Source: Bacteroidia bacterium (GTDB lineage: Bacteria > Bacteroidota > Bacteroidia > Bacteroidales > Azobacteroidaceae). Taken from it: a stretch of DNA of 29,843 bases. Both the position numbers and the translations under genes were made by a program. This document shows positions 22,473-29,843 of this stretch, piece after piece. The stretch's first letter is position 1, and the number at the start of each line of letters is the position of its first letter. The DNA lies in NCBI GenBank assembly GCA_026000155.1, contig BNYG01000026.1:1-29843 (forward strand), written 5' to 3'. The notes below the pieces were generated by a model, which did not search any database, was not told where the DNA came from, and worked only from the letters and a program-made list of their open reading frames with translations.

Positions 22473-25400
22473 TTAGAAAATATAACGAAGACCTAACTGC
22501 AATGACCAAATGGAGGATACGGAAGTAGGATCCTGAAATTCAGTGGTCATGTATTCGTTATTCAGCTTTGTCATAGAAACAATCGGTTTGTTCGTGGTTG
22601 CATCACGACCTTCGAAACGCAACGGAGTGGCTTGCAAATTCGAACCGATGTATATCTTGTTGATTCCCCAGTTGGAATTAATCATGTTCGGTATATTCAA
22701 AATATCCACACTCAATTGAAGGGTATGTTTCCTTCCGGCAACATTTAAATAAAAATCTTGCAGGAAACGGAAGTCTATTCGATTATAGAACGGTTCGTAG
22801 GCAGCATAGCGCTTAGCATATTCGCCGGCATGTTTTGACAGATAAGGATCTTCTGCGGCAAATGCAAAATAAGCATTTGCATCTGCATCTCCGTTTTTCC
22901 AAATAAAATCATCTTTACTTTTCGGAATATACATCAAGTCATTCACCGTTCCATCATTATTAGCATCGGTAGCATAAAGATAAGAGAGGGAGCTTCCACT
23001 GTATCCGCTGTAGAACAAAGAAACGGTTGATTTAAACATCTTGGCATATTCTTTCTGATAGTTAGCAGATATAATGATACGGTGCGGTGTATTATTCATA
23101 GACAAACCCAATTCTTCCGAATTTGGCGAGTCAACAATGTGACGATAGCGCCATGCGGAATAGGGGTCGGAACCATTTTTTCCTACAACTTCTTCTGCAT
23201 ATCCGTAAGTATAAGCTATATTTCCGCTGAATCCATTGTAATTGGGTAACGATAATTGAGCCGATAAGTTATAACTATGACCTTTATTCGTATTGCGCAT
23301 CACAACGGCATAACTATAATTTGTATTGATGCTTCGAGGTTCCGCAGTGGTATTCGGCCAGTATGGACGGCTGTTATCGCCTTCTGTCAAATTGCTTTGT
23401 GGATTATTCAGATTGATATTGTCGAAAGCAATAGCATTGATATCTTTTGTATAGATACCTTCCAAAGTAAGTACCATATCTAATGGTAATTTGAAATCAG
23501 CAGCAACACTACTCCGGAAAACCTGAGGTAATTTGAAATTTTTATCAATGGAGGAAAGATTTCCTCTTGCCACATTTGCCTGCGGGAAGATGTCCGCAAT
23601 GGTTGGATCGTTCAATAAATCATGTGCATCGGCTGAAAACGGCAATCTTGCTAATTGCGCCTTTGCTGCGTCTCCCGAACTTCCGCTGATAGCCAATTGA
23701 TATTGTAACATCCCACTGTTTTGCGGCTGATTAGTAAACCATACAAACGGAATACGTCCGGTAAAAATACCCAATCCACCACGCAATTTAATGGATTTAT
23801 CTTCATTAACATCATAATTGAATCCTACGCGGGGCGACCACAAAATCTGTGTTTTTGGCCAAGAGCCAAATTCCATCTTTTCACCATCTCTGAAAGTATA
23901 ATCTTTTACAAGCGGATTATCTATTGCACCGGATAAATACATTGGAGCATCAATACGCAAACCGTAAGTCAATTTAAATGCGTCGGTTAAATGCCATTCG
24001 TCCTGAGCATAAGCGGAAAATTGTCCGAAAGTAAGTTCCGGAACATCATCGTAGGTATATCCGTTAATCGGATAAGACAATGCAAAAGCAATTGGATGAT
24101 AGTCCGGATTATACGGCTTTCCAACACCTTCTCCATTCGCATACGCCTTAAATGCATCCAAATCTTTGAAACGGTAATATCCGGTTCCCTGACGCCAATA
24201 ACTGTTACGTACAAACTGGTTTTCGTATGATAATCCACCGGTAATTGTGTGTGCGCCTAAATTATAGGTAAGATTGTCTGTTAGAATCAATGTATTGTTA
24301 TTTATTATATTTTTATACGAAAATAACTCATAACCGGCAGACATCCGTACATTTCCTTTAGTTGCATCACCATCCATAATATCAACCATCGGAAAAATGG
24401 AACTATCTGTTTCTCGCGGTTGATAATACTTTGTGTAAGCGGCCAAAAAATTATTAGATAATTCGTCTGTAAATCTACTGTTCAATTCAGCTGTAATCGA
24501 GTGTAAGTAACCTACTGCGCTGTATTGAGAATTTTCAAATGACATACCGCCGGTTGACGAATGGCGGCTACCGCTAATACTCGGCGAAACATCACCTGAA
24601 GTACTGGGTCTGGAAACACTACCGGCTTGGGAATAATTGTAACGTAATGTAGCTTTATGATCTTGATTGATGTTCCAGTCGATCTTAGCCAATAATTTAC
24701 GACTGCTTTCATTGTCTCCTCCCCATTTTTCGTAACGTCCGGTTTTGTATCCATATTTGCTGCTCAAGAAATCGGAAAATTCCTGCATTTGAGCGCCGGT
24801 TACATTTTTACTGACATTTGGGTCGTTCGCATCCCTGCCCGAGCCGCCTGCCAATAAGGTATTACCCGGCTTAAGGTTGTTTTCCAATTCACCGCTGACA
24901 AAATAAAATAATTTATTTTTAATAATCGGACCACCTAAAGTAACACCATATACTTGTCTTTCCGATTCGTTGATAGTCAGCTCCCTGTCACGGATTTTCT
25001 TACCATTCATATCTTGATTCCGAAAATAGAAATAAGCAGAACCATGTGTCGTGTTTGTACCGGATTTGGTAACCACATTCACACCGGCGCCGGTGAAATT
25101 GGATTGACGAACGTCATAAGGAGCAACGGCTACCTGCATTTCTTCAATGGCATCCATACTAATGGGGTCGGCGCTGGATTCGCTGGGACCAGGCATCGAA
25201 TTATTATTTAAACCGAAATTGTTATTGAAATTTGCACCGTCGATCGAGATATTGGTGGCATAAGCCGGTCGACCTCCGAACGATCCGTTTCCGGAGGCAT
25301 AAGGTGATAACTTGGTATAATCACTCAAACTTCTATTCAAAGTAGGAACCAAAGTCATATCACGGCTGTTGATATTGGTCATTGAACCGTTTCTATCACC

Positions 25401-25781
25401 GGCAAATTTTGACCCTATTGCACTAATTACCACTTCATTCAGTAGAAGGTCAGATTCACTCAACTGTGCATTGAGGACATACGTTTCACCTAATTGAAGA
25501 TAAACATCGCTTTTAACATAGTCTGCAAAACCCAAATAAAGTATTTCCACGCGATACGGACCACCGGTTCTCATCCCTTGAATGGTGTAACGTCCGTCAT
25601 TATTAGTTACAGCCCCATAAGTAGTCCCCGAAGGTTCATGCGTAGCTTTAATCGTAGCCCCGATTAATGTCTCCGTACCATCAGTCACCCGTCCGCTGAT
25701 ACTGGAAGTCGTAACCTGAGCAAATGACAATGTACTCATTGTGAGCAACATCGACAATAAGAAAAATTTCATTTTCTTCAT
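22473..25781 (-). CDS. Oar-like TonB-dependent outer-membrane protein
   Basis: This 1102-residue outer-membrane protein has a signal peptide at 1-21 (ends SFA). A carboxypeptidase-regulatory-like Ig fold is at about 25-110 (SISGRVTDGTETLIGATI). A TonB plug is at about 120-250 (YATNISIDGANFNNNFGLNN, SADPISMDAIEEMQVAVAPYDV). A large beta barrel follows to the terminal Phe (LQLGLRYIF). The carboxypeptidase-like domain plus the NVVTKSGTN motif fit the Oar group rather than SusC; no susD-like gene is next to it, so the substrate is unknown. It may export or bind proteins or peptides. Downstream is the strong terminator at 22404-22457. Upstream minus-strand -7 boxes lie at 25826-25833 and 25934-25941 (both TACTTTTG). 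Confidence 0.92.
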   Translation of the reverse strand: MKKMKFFLLSMLLTMSTLSFAQVTTSSISGRVTDGTETLIGATIKATHEPSGTTYGAVTNNDGRYTIQGMRTGGPYRVEILYLGFADYVKSDVYLQLGETYVLNAQLSESDLLLNEVVISAIGSKFAGDRNGSMTNINSRDMTLVPTLNRSLSDYTKLSPYASGNGSFGGRPAYATNISIDGANFNNNFGLNNNSMPGPSESSADPISMDAIEEMQVAVAPYDVRQSNFTGAGVNVVTKSGTNTTHGSAYFYFRNQDMNGKKIRDRELTINESERQVYGVTLGGPIIKNKLFYFVSGELENNLKPGNTLLAGGSGRDANDPNVSKNVTGAQMQEFSDFLSSKYGYKTGRYEKWGGDNESSRKLLAKIDWNINQDHKATLRYNYSQAGSVSRPSTSGDVSPSISGSRHSSTGGMSFENSQYSAVGYLHSITAELNSRFTDELSNNFLAAYTKYYQPRETDSSIFPMVDIMDGDATKGNVRMSAGYELFSYKNIINNNTLILTDNLTYNLGAHTITGGLSYENQFVRNSYWRQGTGYYRFKDLDAFKAYANGEGVGKPYNPDYHPIAFALSYPINGYTYDDVPELTFGQFSAYAQDEWHLTDAFKLTYGLRIDAPMYLSGAIDNPLVKDYTFRDGEKMEFGSWPKTQILWSPRVGFNYDVNEDKSIKLRGGLGIFTGRIPFVWFTNQPQNSGMLQYQLAISGSSGDAAKAQLARLPFSADAHDLLNDPTIADIFPQANVARGNLSSIDKNFKLPQVFRSSVAADFKLPLDMVLTLEGIYTKDINAIAFDNINLNNPQSNLTEGDNSRPYWPNTTAEPRSINTNYSYAVVMRNTNKGHSYNLSAQLSLPNYNGFSGNIAYTYGYAEEVVGKNGSDPYSAWRYRHIVDSPNSEELGLSMNNTPHRIIISANYQKEYAKMFKSTVSLFYSGYSGSSLSYLYATDANNDGTVNDLMYIPKSKDDFIWKNGDADANAYFAFAAEDPYLSKHAGEYAKRYAAYEPFYNRIDFRFLQDFYLNVAGRKHTLQLSVDILNIPNMINSNWGINKIYIGSNLQATPLRFEGRDATTNKPIVSMTKLNNEYMTTEFQDPTSVSSIWSLQLGLRYIF

Positions 25782-25825
25782 ACTTGTAATTTTTAATTAT
25801 AAAAATTTATTTTAATATTTTTTTA

Positions 25826-25833
25826 CAAAAGTA
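25826..25833 (-). promoter_or_regulatory. Likely -7 box of the Oar-like gene
   Basis: Minus-strand TACTTTTG matches TAnnTTTG, predicting a leader of about 38 nt. An identical box at 25934-25941 could start a longer leader. Neither has a clear -33. The 204-bp gap between the Oar-like and GH31 genes holds nothing else that I can support. Confidence 0.45.
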
Positions 25834-25985
25834 AATAATTCTTTTCAATCCTTTAAAATATTTAAGGAAAAGTTTTCAACAATGTTTTATAACTCGCCAA
25901 ATCTCAATAAAAATTTGAAATGATTTGATGGAACAAAAGTACATGACCGGTTTTACAGACTTTTTAAGAACTTATTACAAATAGG

Positions 25986-28865
25986 TTACAATTCTATATT
26001 AGGAATGATTTTTTCCAATGATACCGTTTGCTCTTCTCCGGTATATTCAACGGTGGTGCCGGAGACTTCTCCGTCAATGCCCGCCGGATGGTCCTGACTC
26101 ACTTTTACAATACGAAAATTCCTGATTTTATTCATACGTGGAAATTCTCCTTTCCGTTTACCGATAGTCAATGTTTTATCCGCATCCTTGTAATTCAACG
26201 GAATAAGGGAATAAATGCCTTTTTCGTAATTGTAATTCGTTCCTTCGTCTTCATACAAATTAAAAGAACCGTCTTTCCCTTCATATATATACAAGGTAAG
26301 ATCTTTTTGATTTTGATGCGTATGCTGGATAATTTCACCCATCGGAAGAATCGTTCCGGCGGCGGCAAACAAAGGCATCCGGTCGTAAGGCGCTTCTACC
26401 GTCAGGCTTTGACCGCCTTCCACCTGCTTGCCCGAATAGAGATCGTACCAAGCGGCGCCGGCAGGAAAATACACTTCCCGTTCGCGCGCCTTGTTAGCAT
26501 ATACCGGACAAACCATCAAACCAGGTCCGAACATATATTGGTCTCCGATATTCAATACCTGGGTATCGGAACCGAAATCCATCACCAAGGGACGCATAAT
26601 CGTATAATCGTTGAAATAAGTCCTACCTGCCAAAGTATAAATATACGGCATCAACCGGTAACGCAATTGGGTGTAATACAGCATCGCCCGGTAAGCGGGA
26701 TGACCTTCCGGCGCAATGTTCCAGATTTCCCGGTAGGGATATTGACCGTGCGTACGGAACAAGGGCGCAAAGGCTCCGAACTGATGCCAGCGCACATTCA
26801 ATTCCCGCCATTCTTCCCGGTCTTCGGAATCTTCGGGTGCATTTTCGTATCTTCTTTCCACACAAAAACCACCATTATCCATGGTCCAATAGGGGTTTCC
26901 AGCTATCGCAAAATTCAATCCGGCAGAAATCTGCGCCTTCATATCTTCCCAACGAGTCGCAATATCTCCACTCCAAATGGCCGCTGCATAGCGTTGCGAA
27001 CCGGCAAATCCCGACCGTGTCAGAAGGAAAATGCGGTGGTAGTTATCCATTTCCCGTTGTCCCTCGTAAATCCCTTTGGCATTCATCAAGGCGTAGGCAT
27101 TCAAATATTCGGTGGAAGAACCCAAAGCGGTCGGATTCATTAATGCCTTGCGGTATTTCAGACTGGAATTGGACAAAATATCCGGTTCGGAAGCATCCAT
27201 CCACCAGGCATCCACTCCCCGGTAATACAGTTTTTTACTCATCTGATCCCAGAAAAGTTTCCGGGCGCCTTCACTGTAAGCATCGTAAAACGAACCGATA
27301 TAGCCTTTGCCGATCCAATCACGGATACTGTCTTCGACCGCCAGACGGTACATCCAGCCATTTTGATCAAACTCCTTGTAATGTTCGGTAGTCTGATAAA
27401 ATTTCGGCCAGACGGAAATCATAAACTGGGCGTCCAAATCGTGCACTTCCTCAATCATTGCCGTGGCATCCGGAAAACGTTTCAAATCAAAATCATGGCT
27501 TCCCCAGGCATCTTCCGGCCAATAAGACCAATCCAAGACCATATTGTCAACCGGAATTTGCCGTTCGCGGAATTCTTTCAATACCGTCAGCAGTTCTTCC
27601 TGTGTTTTATACCGTTCACGGCTTTGCCAGAAACCCATCGCCCATTTGGGCATCACCTGCGCTTTTCCGGTAATCGTGCGGTAGCCGCCGATCACTTCAT
27701 CCATCGAATTGCCTTTGACGAAATAATAATCAATCTGATCGCCCATTTCCGACCAGAAAGAAAGTTTGCCCTGTTCGGACGGATCCACCGGACTTAATGC
27801 TTTCAAACCGATATAGGATACATCCCCGTCGGGTTTCCATTCGATTCTGATTTTATGTTTTTTCCTACTGTCTAAATTAGCGGAAAATTTGTAGGAATTT
27901 GGATTCCAAGCCGTACGCCAACGTTCGGCCACCACCGGTTCGTCGTCCAACCAAAGCGCCGTATAACCGGCATAATACAGGTTAAAACGGTAAATGCCGG
28001 ATTGTGCCGGTTGAATATCCCCTTCCCACACCACCGAAGCCGTATGCAAAGGAAAACCGGTAGGAAGATTTTGTATTGTTTCCAAGTTCTCATAATCAAT
28101 GATGCTTTCGGTTTTTTCCAACAAAATGCTGTCCGGATGCTCTATCGCGCGGTAAGTCACGGACAATCCGCCTTCCTTGCCGTCCTTGTCAAACAAAACA
28201 AATTGATCCAACTGCCCATACTCGCGCGGATCACCGAATTTGGTCAGGGAATAATTATCCCAAAGCAATCCGTAATTTTTATTGGAAACAATGAAAGGAA
28301 CCGACACCTTCGTATTGTATTGATATAAAACTTCATTTTTACCTTTATAATTGAATTCGTCCGATTGGTGTTGGCCGAGGCCGTAAAAAGCCTCCTCCTC
28401 CGGCGATTCGAAAACCTGGCGCAGGGTGTAAGCCTTTTCTCCATCCACTTCGATTTTTTCATACGATTTTCCACCGCCTTTGTTTTCCGCTAAAAGAACA
28501 GTTCCCTTGCTATCGGAAAATACAATTTCTCCGGTTGCCAAGCATACGGTCACCGTCAGCGAATTTGTTTTCAAAATGACATCATTTTCGGTGGCGGAAT
28601 ACGACCAATCCTGTTTTAACGTTTCGGAATAAGCCGCCAACAAGCTGGGTTTTATCGAAAAAGTATCGGCAGGAGAAGCGGAAACATGGATAATGTCATT
28701 GTTAATAACTTGCAAGCGAATGGCTTTCGCCGGGTTCGATTCGGAAGATTTCAGGTAAATAATTACTCCGTCATCCATTTTATCTACGGACGATGACCGG
28801 CAGGAAAATACTCCCAAACCTAAAAACAAAAGTAAAAAAAGGCGGAAAAAAGTGCGTTTTCTCAT
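25986..28865 (-). CDS. GH31 alpha-xylosidase/alpha-glucosidase lipoprotein with PA14 domain
   Basis: This 959-residue lipoprotein is a glycoside hydrolase family 31 enzyme that removes alpha-linked xylose or glucose from the ends of glycans. The signal ends in the lipobox GVFSC. After an N-terminal beta-sandwich comes a PA14 insert (about 265-355, SGIYRFNLYYAGYTALWLDD), then the TIM barrel. The nucleophile is Asp557 in WWMDASEPD and the acid/base is probably Asp634 in IWSGD. The PA14-in-GH31 layout is that of xyloglucan alpha-xylosidases such as Bacteroides ovatus BoGH31A, so xyloside activity is the best guess. The start at 28865 (MRKRTFFRL) is preferred over the in-frame ATG at 28907, which would spoil the signal and lies beyond a -7 box TATTTTTG (28895-28902). 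No SusC/D or other glycosidase is adjacent. Confidence 0.92.
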   Translation of the reverse strand: MRKRTFFRLFLLLFLGLGVFSCRSSSVDKMDDGVIIYLKSSESNPAKAIRLQVINNDIIHVSASPADTFSIKPSLLAAYSETLKQDWSYSATENDVILKTNSLTVTVCLATGEIVFSDSKGTVLLAENKGGGKSYEKIEVDGEKAYTLRQVFESPEEEAFYGLGQHQSDEFNYKGKNEVLYQYNTKVSVPFIVSNKNYGLLWDNYSLTKFGDPREYGQLDQFVLFDKDGKEGGLSVTYRAIEHPDSILLEKTESIIDYENLETIQNLPTGFPLHTASVVWEGDIQPAQSGIYRFNLYYAGYTALWLDDEPVVAERWRTAWNPNSYKFSANLDSRKKHKIRIEWKPDGDVSYIGLKALSPVDPSEQGKLSFWSEMGDQIDYYFVKGNSMDEVIGGYRTITGKAQVMPKWAMGFWQSRERYKTQEELLTVLKEFRERQIPVDNMVLDWSYWPEDAWGSHDFDLKRFPDATAMIEEVHDLDAQFMISVWPKFYQTTEHYKEFDQNGWMYRLAVEDSIRDWIGKGYIGSFYDAYSEGARKLFWDQMSKKLYYRGVDAWWMDASEPDILSNSSLKYRKALMNPTALGSSTEYLNAYALMNAKGIYEGQREMDNYHRIFLLTRSGFAGSQRYAAAIWSGDIATRWEDMKAQISAGLNFAIAGNPYWTMDNGGFCVERRYENAPEDSEDREEWRELNVRWHQFGAFAPLFRTHGQYPYREIWNIAPEGHPAYRAMLYYTQLRYRLMPYIYTLAGRTYFNDYTIMRPLVMDFGSDTQVLNIGDQYMFGPGLMVCPVYANKAREREVYFPAGAAWYDLYSGKQVEGGQSLTVEAPYDRMPLFAAAGTILPMGEIIQHTHQNQKDLTLYIYEGKDGSFNLYEDEGTNYNYEKGIYSLIPLNYKDADKTLTIGKRKGEFPRMNKIRNFRIVKVSQDHPAGIDGEVSGTTVEYTGEEQTVSLEKIIPNIEL

Positions 28866-28894
28866 TACAAAATCAAATATTTGTTTCAAGGGTA

Positions 28895-28902
28895 CAAAAA
28901 TA
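28895..28902 (-). promoter_or_regulatory. -7 box upstream of GH31, decides the start
   Basis: Minus-strand TATTTTTG fits TAnnTTTG. The predicted start near 28888 lies inside the longer frame, so the ATG at 28865 is favoured. No clear -33. Confidence 0.45.
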
Positions 28903-28989
28903 AGCAATATTTGTTAATTTTTGCAGGGTAAATACCTCTTAATTCAAGTTAAAATTTCTAAAAATGCAATTTTAATAAGAAATTATGAT

Positions 28990-28997
28990 TACCTTTG
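28990..28997 (+). promoter_or_regulatory. -7 box of the leader before the right-hand gene
   Basis: TACCTTTG matches TAnnTTTG. At 19 bp upstream is only a T-rich stretch, so the -33 is weak. The predicted start is near 29004, next to the small ORF at 29007. Confidence 0.55.
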
Positions 28998-29006
28998 TAT
29001 CATAAA

Positions 29007-29209
29007 ATGCAAAAAATGAAACAACGTTCGGTGTCAGCCAATTACTTGATAGATAATTTTCGTTCCTCTTTCTTCGTAACTCCTGAATTATTAGGAACTT
29101 ACGCAATCCATAGGGGGGGGTAATTCGCTTACTATCAAATAGTTATGCCGGTTTAACATCTTTTCAAGCAACATTTTTCAGTAAAATCATAGCAGCCGTA
29201 ACAGGGTAA
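29007..29209 (+). pseudogene. Small ORF interrupted at a G8 run
   Basis: As read, ATG 29007 gives 38 codons (an in-frame second ATG is at 29016) and stops at TAA 29121-29123, right after eight G residues (29113-29120). One added G would continue the frame for 29 more codons (VIRLLSNSYAGLTSFQATFF and so on) to TAA 29207-29209, inside the next terminator stem. The joined 67-codon product looks protein-like on both sides of the run. It is unclear whether this is a slipped or phase-variable small gene, a sequencing error, or chance within a leader. Confidence 0.35.
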
Positions 29210-29233
29210 ATTCCTTGTTACGGCTTTTTTTTT
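29194..29233 (+). terminator. Strong intrinsic terminator in the leader region
   Basis: AGCCGTAACA (29194-29203) pairs perfectly with TGTTACGGCT (29216-29225), followed by a run of nine T. It ends the small-ORF transcript about 70 bp before the secreted-protein gene, or acts as an attenuator for it if no other promoter exists. The 439 bp from 28866 to 29304 hold this, the promoter, the broken small ORF and two palindromes; I see nothing else. Confidence 0.85.
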
Positions 29234-29240
29234 GGTTTAA

Positions 29241-29273
29241 AAGGACCTTCAGGTCCTTAAAGACTTTAAAGTC
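29241..29273. repeat. Two adjacent palindromes before the right-hand gene
   Basis: AAGGACC (29241-29247) with GGTCCTT (29252-29258), and GACTTTAAAGTC (29262-29273), a perfect 12-bp palindrome. They lie 32-64 bp upstream of the ATG at 29305 and could be regulator sites or RNA hairpins in the leader. Confidence 0.45.
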
Positions 29274-29304
29274 CTTAAGTAATAAATAAAAAAAACAGAA
29301 AAAA

Positions 29305-29843
29305 ATGAAGAAAAATTTGATTTTAATGCTGCTCTTTTTAGCAGGAGCTGCAAGCATGGTCGGACAAAGTGTTCCGAAAATGATAGTAAAAACGAATATG
29401 GTGAATGTAGGAACCCTGACTTCTACCATTCCTATTGAGCTACAGGCAACAGAGGGTACTGTCAACACAATTACCAACAACGAGGGCGCTATCTTATTGA
29501 CTACTGAGTCTATGGAGGTAGGAAGCAATACCGAAGTAGATAACGCAGGATTTCTCTGTGTGGGCTGTGCAGTGGGTACGCTGCCGCCGGCTCCTCCGGC
29601 TCAGTTGGCAAGTTTCAGTCTTAATCCATCGCCGCTGACTTTGATCAAAGGCGCAGGAGCAGGCACAGTTACCGCATCCGATTTTCTGGATACAAATGAT
29701 CAATCCTTATCCGGCTTGACTGTTACCTGGAGTAAAAAAGACGGCACGGATCCTACCGGTTCTACGCTTACTCCTGCCGGCAATAAAGTTGATGTTACTC
29801 CGGGGGCTACTGCCGGACAGTTTACCCTTGTTGCTTCTGCTGC
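29305..29843 (+). CDS. Secreted protein with Ig-like region (3' end cut by window)
   Basis: 179 codons are visible. A signal peptide covers 1-20 (MKKNLILMLLFLAGAASMVG). Residues 21-85 (for example VPKMIVKTNMVNVGTLTSTI) are an unassigned beta-rich segment with two Cys close together (LCVGCAVG). A Pro-rich linker (LPPAPPAQ) follows. From about residue 105 the text FSLNPSPLTLIKGAGAGTVT starts what looks like an Ig-like repeat (SGLTVTWSKKDG), which runs off the right edge. It may be a large surface protein, perhaps of the same broad class as the FISUMP protein at 5259, but its C-terminal part is not visible. It follows a terminator and two palindromes. Confidence 0.75.
   Translation, partial: MKKNLILMLLFLAGAASMVGQSVPKMIVKTNMVNVGTLTSTIPIELQATEGTVNTITNNEGAILLTTESMEVGSNTEVDNAGFLCVGCAVGTLPPAPPAQLASFSLNPSPLTLIKGAGAGTVTASDFLDTNDQSLSGLTVTWSKKDGTDPTGSTLTPAGNKVDVTPGATAGQFTLVASA

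Noticed and set aside
26028..27143. 371-codon plus-strand frame opposite the GH31 gene
   Set aside because: Antisense shadow; the GH31 protein is complete with catalytic motifs.
22473..28865. A polysaccharide utilisation locus formed by the TonB-dependent protein and GH31
   Set aside because: The TonB-dependent protein is Oar-like rather than SusC, there is no SusD-like gene, and the two genes have separate promoters.
1..29843. tRNA or rRNA genes
   Set aside because: I saw no cloverleaf with the conserved TTCGA-type T-arm, nor rRNA sequence. A covariance scan would be needed to exclude a tRNA fully.

Overview
This window looks like a chromosome segment from an anaerobic member of the Bacteroidales (Bacteroidota). 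The gene families are typical of that order: type-B L31, a DUF4293 protein beside a Bacteroidota-type RNA polymerase omega, BamD, an Oar-like TonB-dependent protein, a FISUMP-domain surface protein and a PA14-containing GH31 lipoprotein. Many genes also carry the Bacteroidota promoter pattern (TTG/TTTG about 19-20 bp upstream of TAnnTTTG). I cannot name the genus. Both ends cut through genes.

Layout. 1-2282 (minus): prfA, pyrF and a truncated HD-domain hydrolase form one operon, read from a promoter that diverges from plus-strand rpmE (L31). 2700-5250 is accessory: a two-gene toxin-antitoxin-like pair inside nested direct repeats, a long imperfect hairpin, a KilA-N protein, and a 660-bp non-coding stretch. 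That stretch holds a strong promoter and a long rod-shaped inverted-repeat element (about 4894-5042). 5259-6326 (plus) is a secreted Ig-like/FISUMP protein. 6530-8763 (minus) is an overlapping pair: a B12-binding radical SAM enzyme and a GT2 glycosyltransferase. 8851-12513 (minus) is a tight operon: an ectoine-type aspartate kinase, a MarC-family membrane protein and an AspT/YidE-type transporter with RCK_C domains. 12562-13911 (minus) holds a lipoprotein and a free-methionine-sulfoxide reductase. 14032-15171 (plus) is a Tat-exported NHL beta-propeller protein.

15345-16946 is a small AT-rich defence-type patch: an HNH endonuclease, a 26-codon remnant that looks like the start of a RhuM-type gene, and a VapBC pair. 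17004-21695 (minus) returns to core genes: ADP-forming acyl-CoA synthetase, then a bamD-rpoZ-DUF4293-FecCD cluster. A ParE-type toxin-antitoxin pair (21814-22331) lies upstream of bamD. After a bidirectional terminator come an Oar-like TonB-dependent protein (22473-25781) and a GH31 alpha-xylosidase/glucosidase lipoprotein (25986-28865), both minus. The last 440 bp before the right-hand gene hold a promoter, a small ORF broken at a G8 run, a strong terminator and two palindromes. They lead into a truncated secreted protein.

The most unusual item is the structured element at 4894-5042 upstream of the FISUMP gene. It has four stacked helices with matching arms, and its apical region has a 13-nt complement just downstream that would compete with the rod. 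It could be a structured RNA, a switching leader or a recombination site; the sequence alone does not decide.
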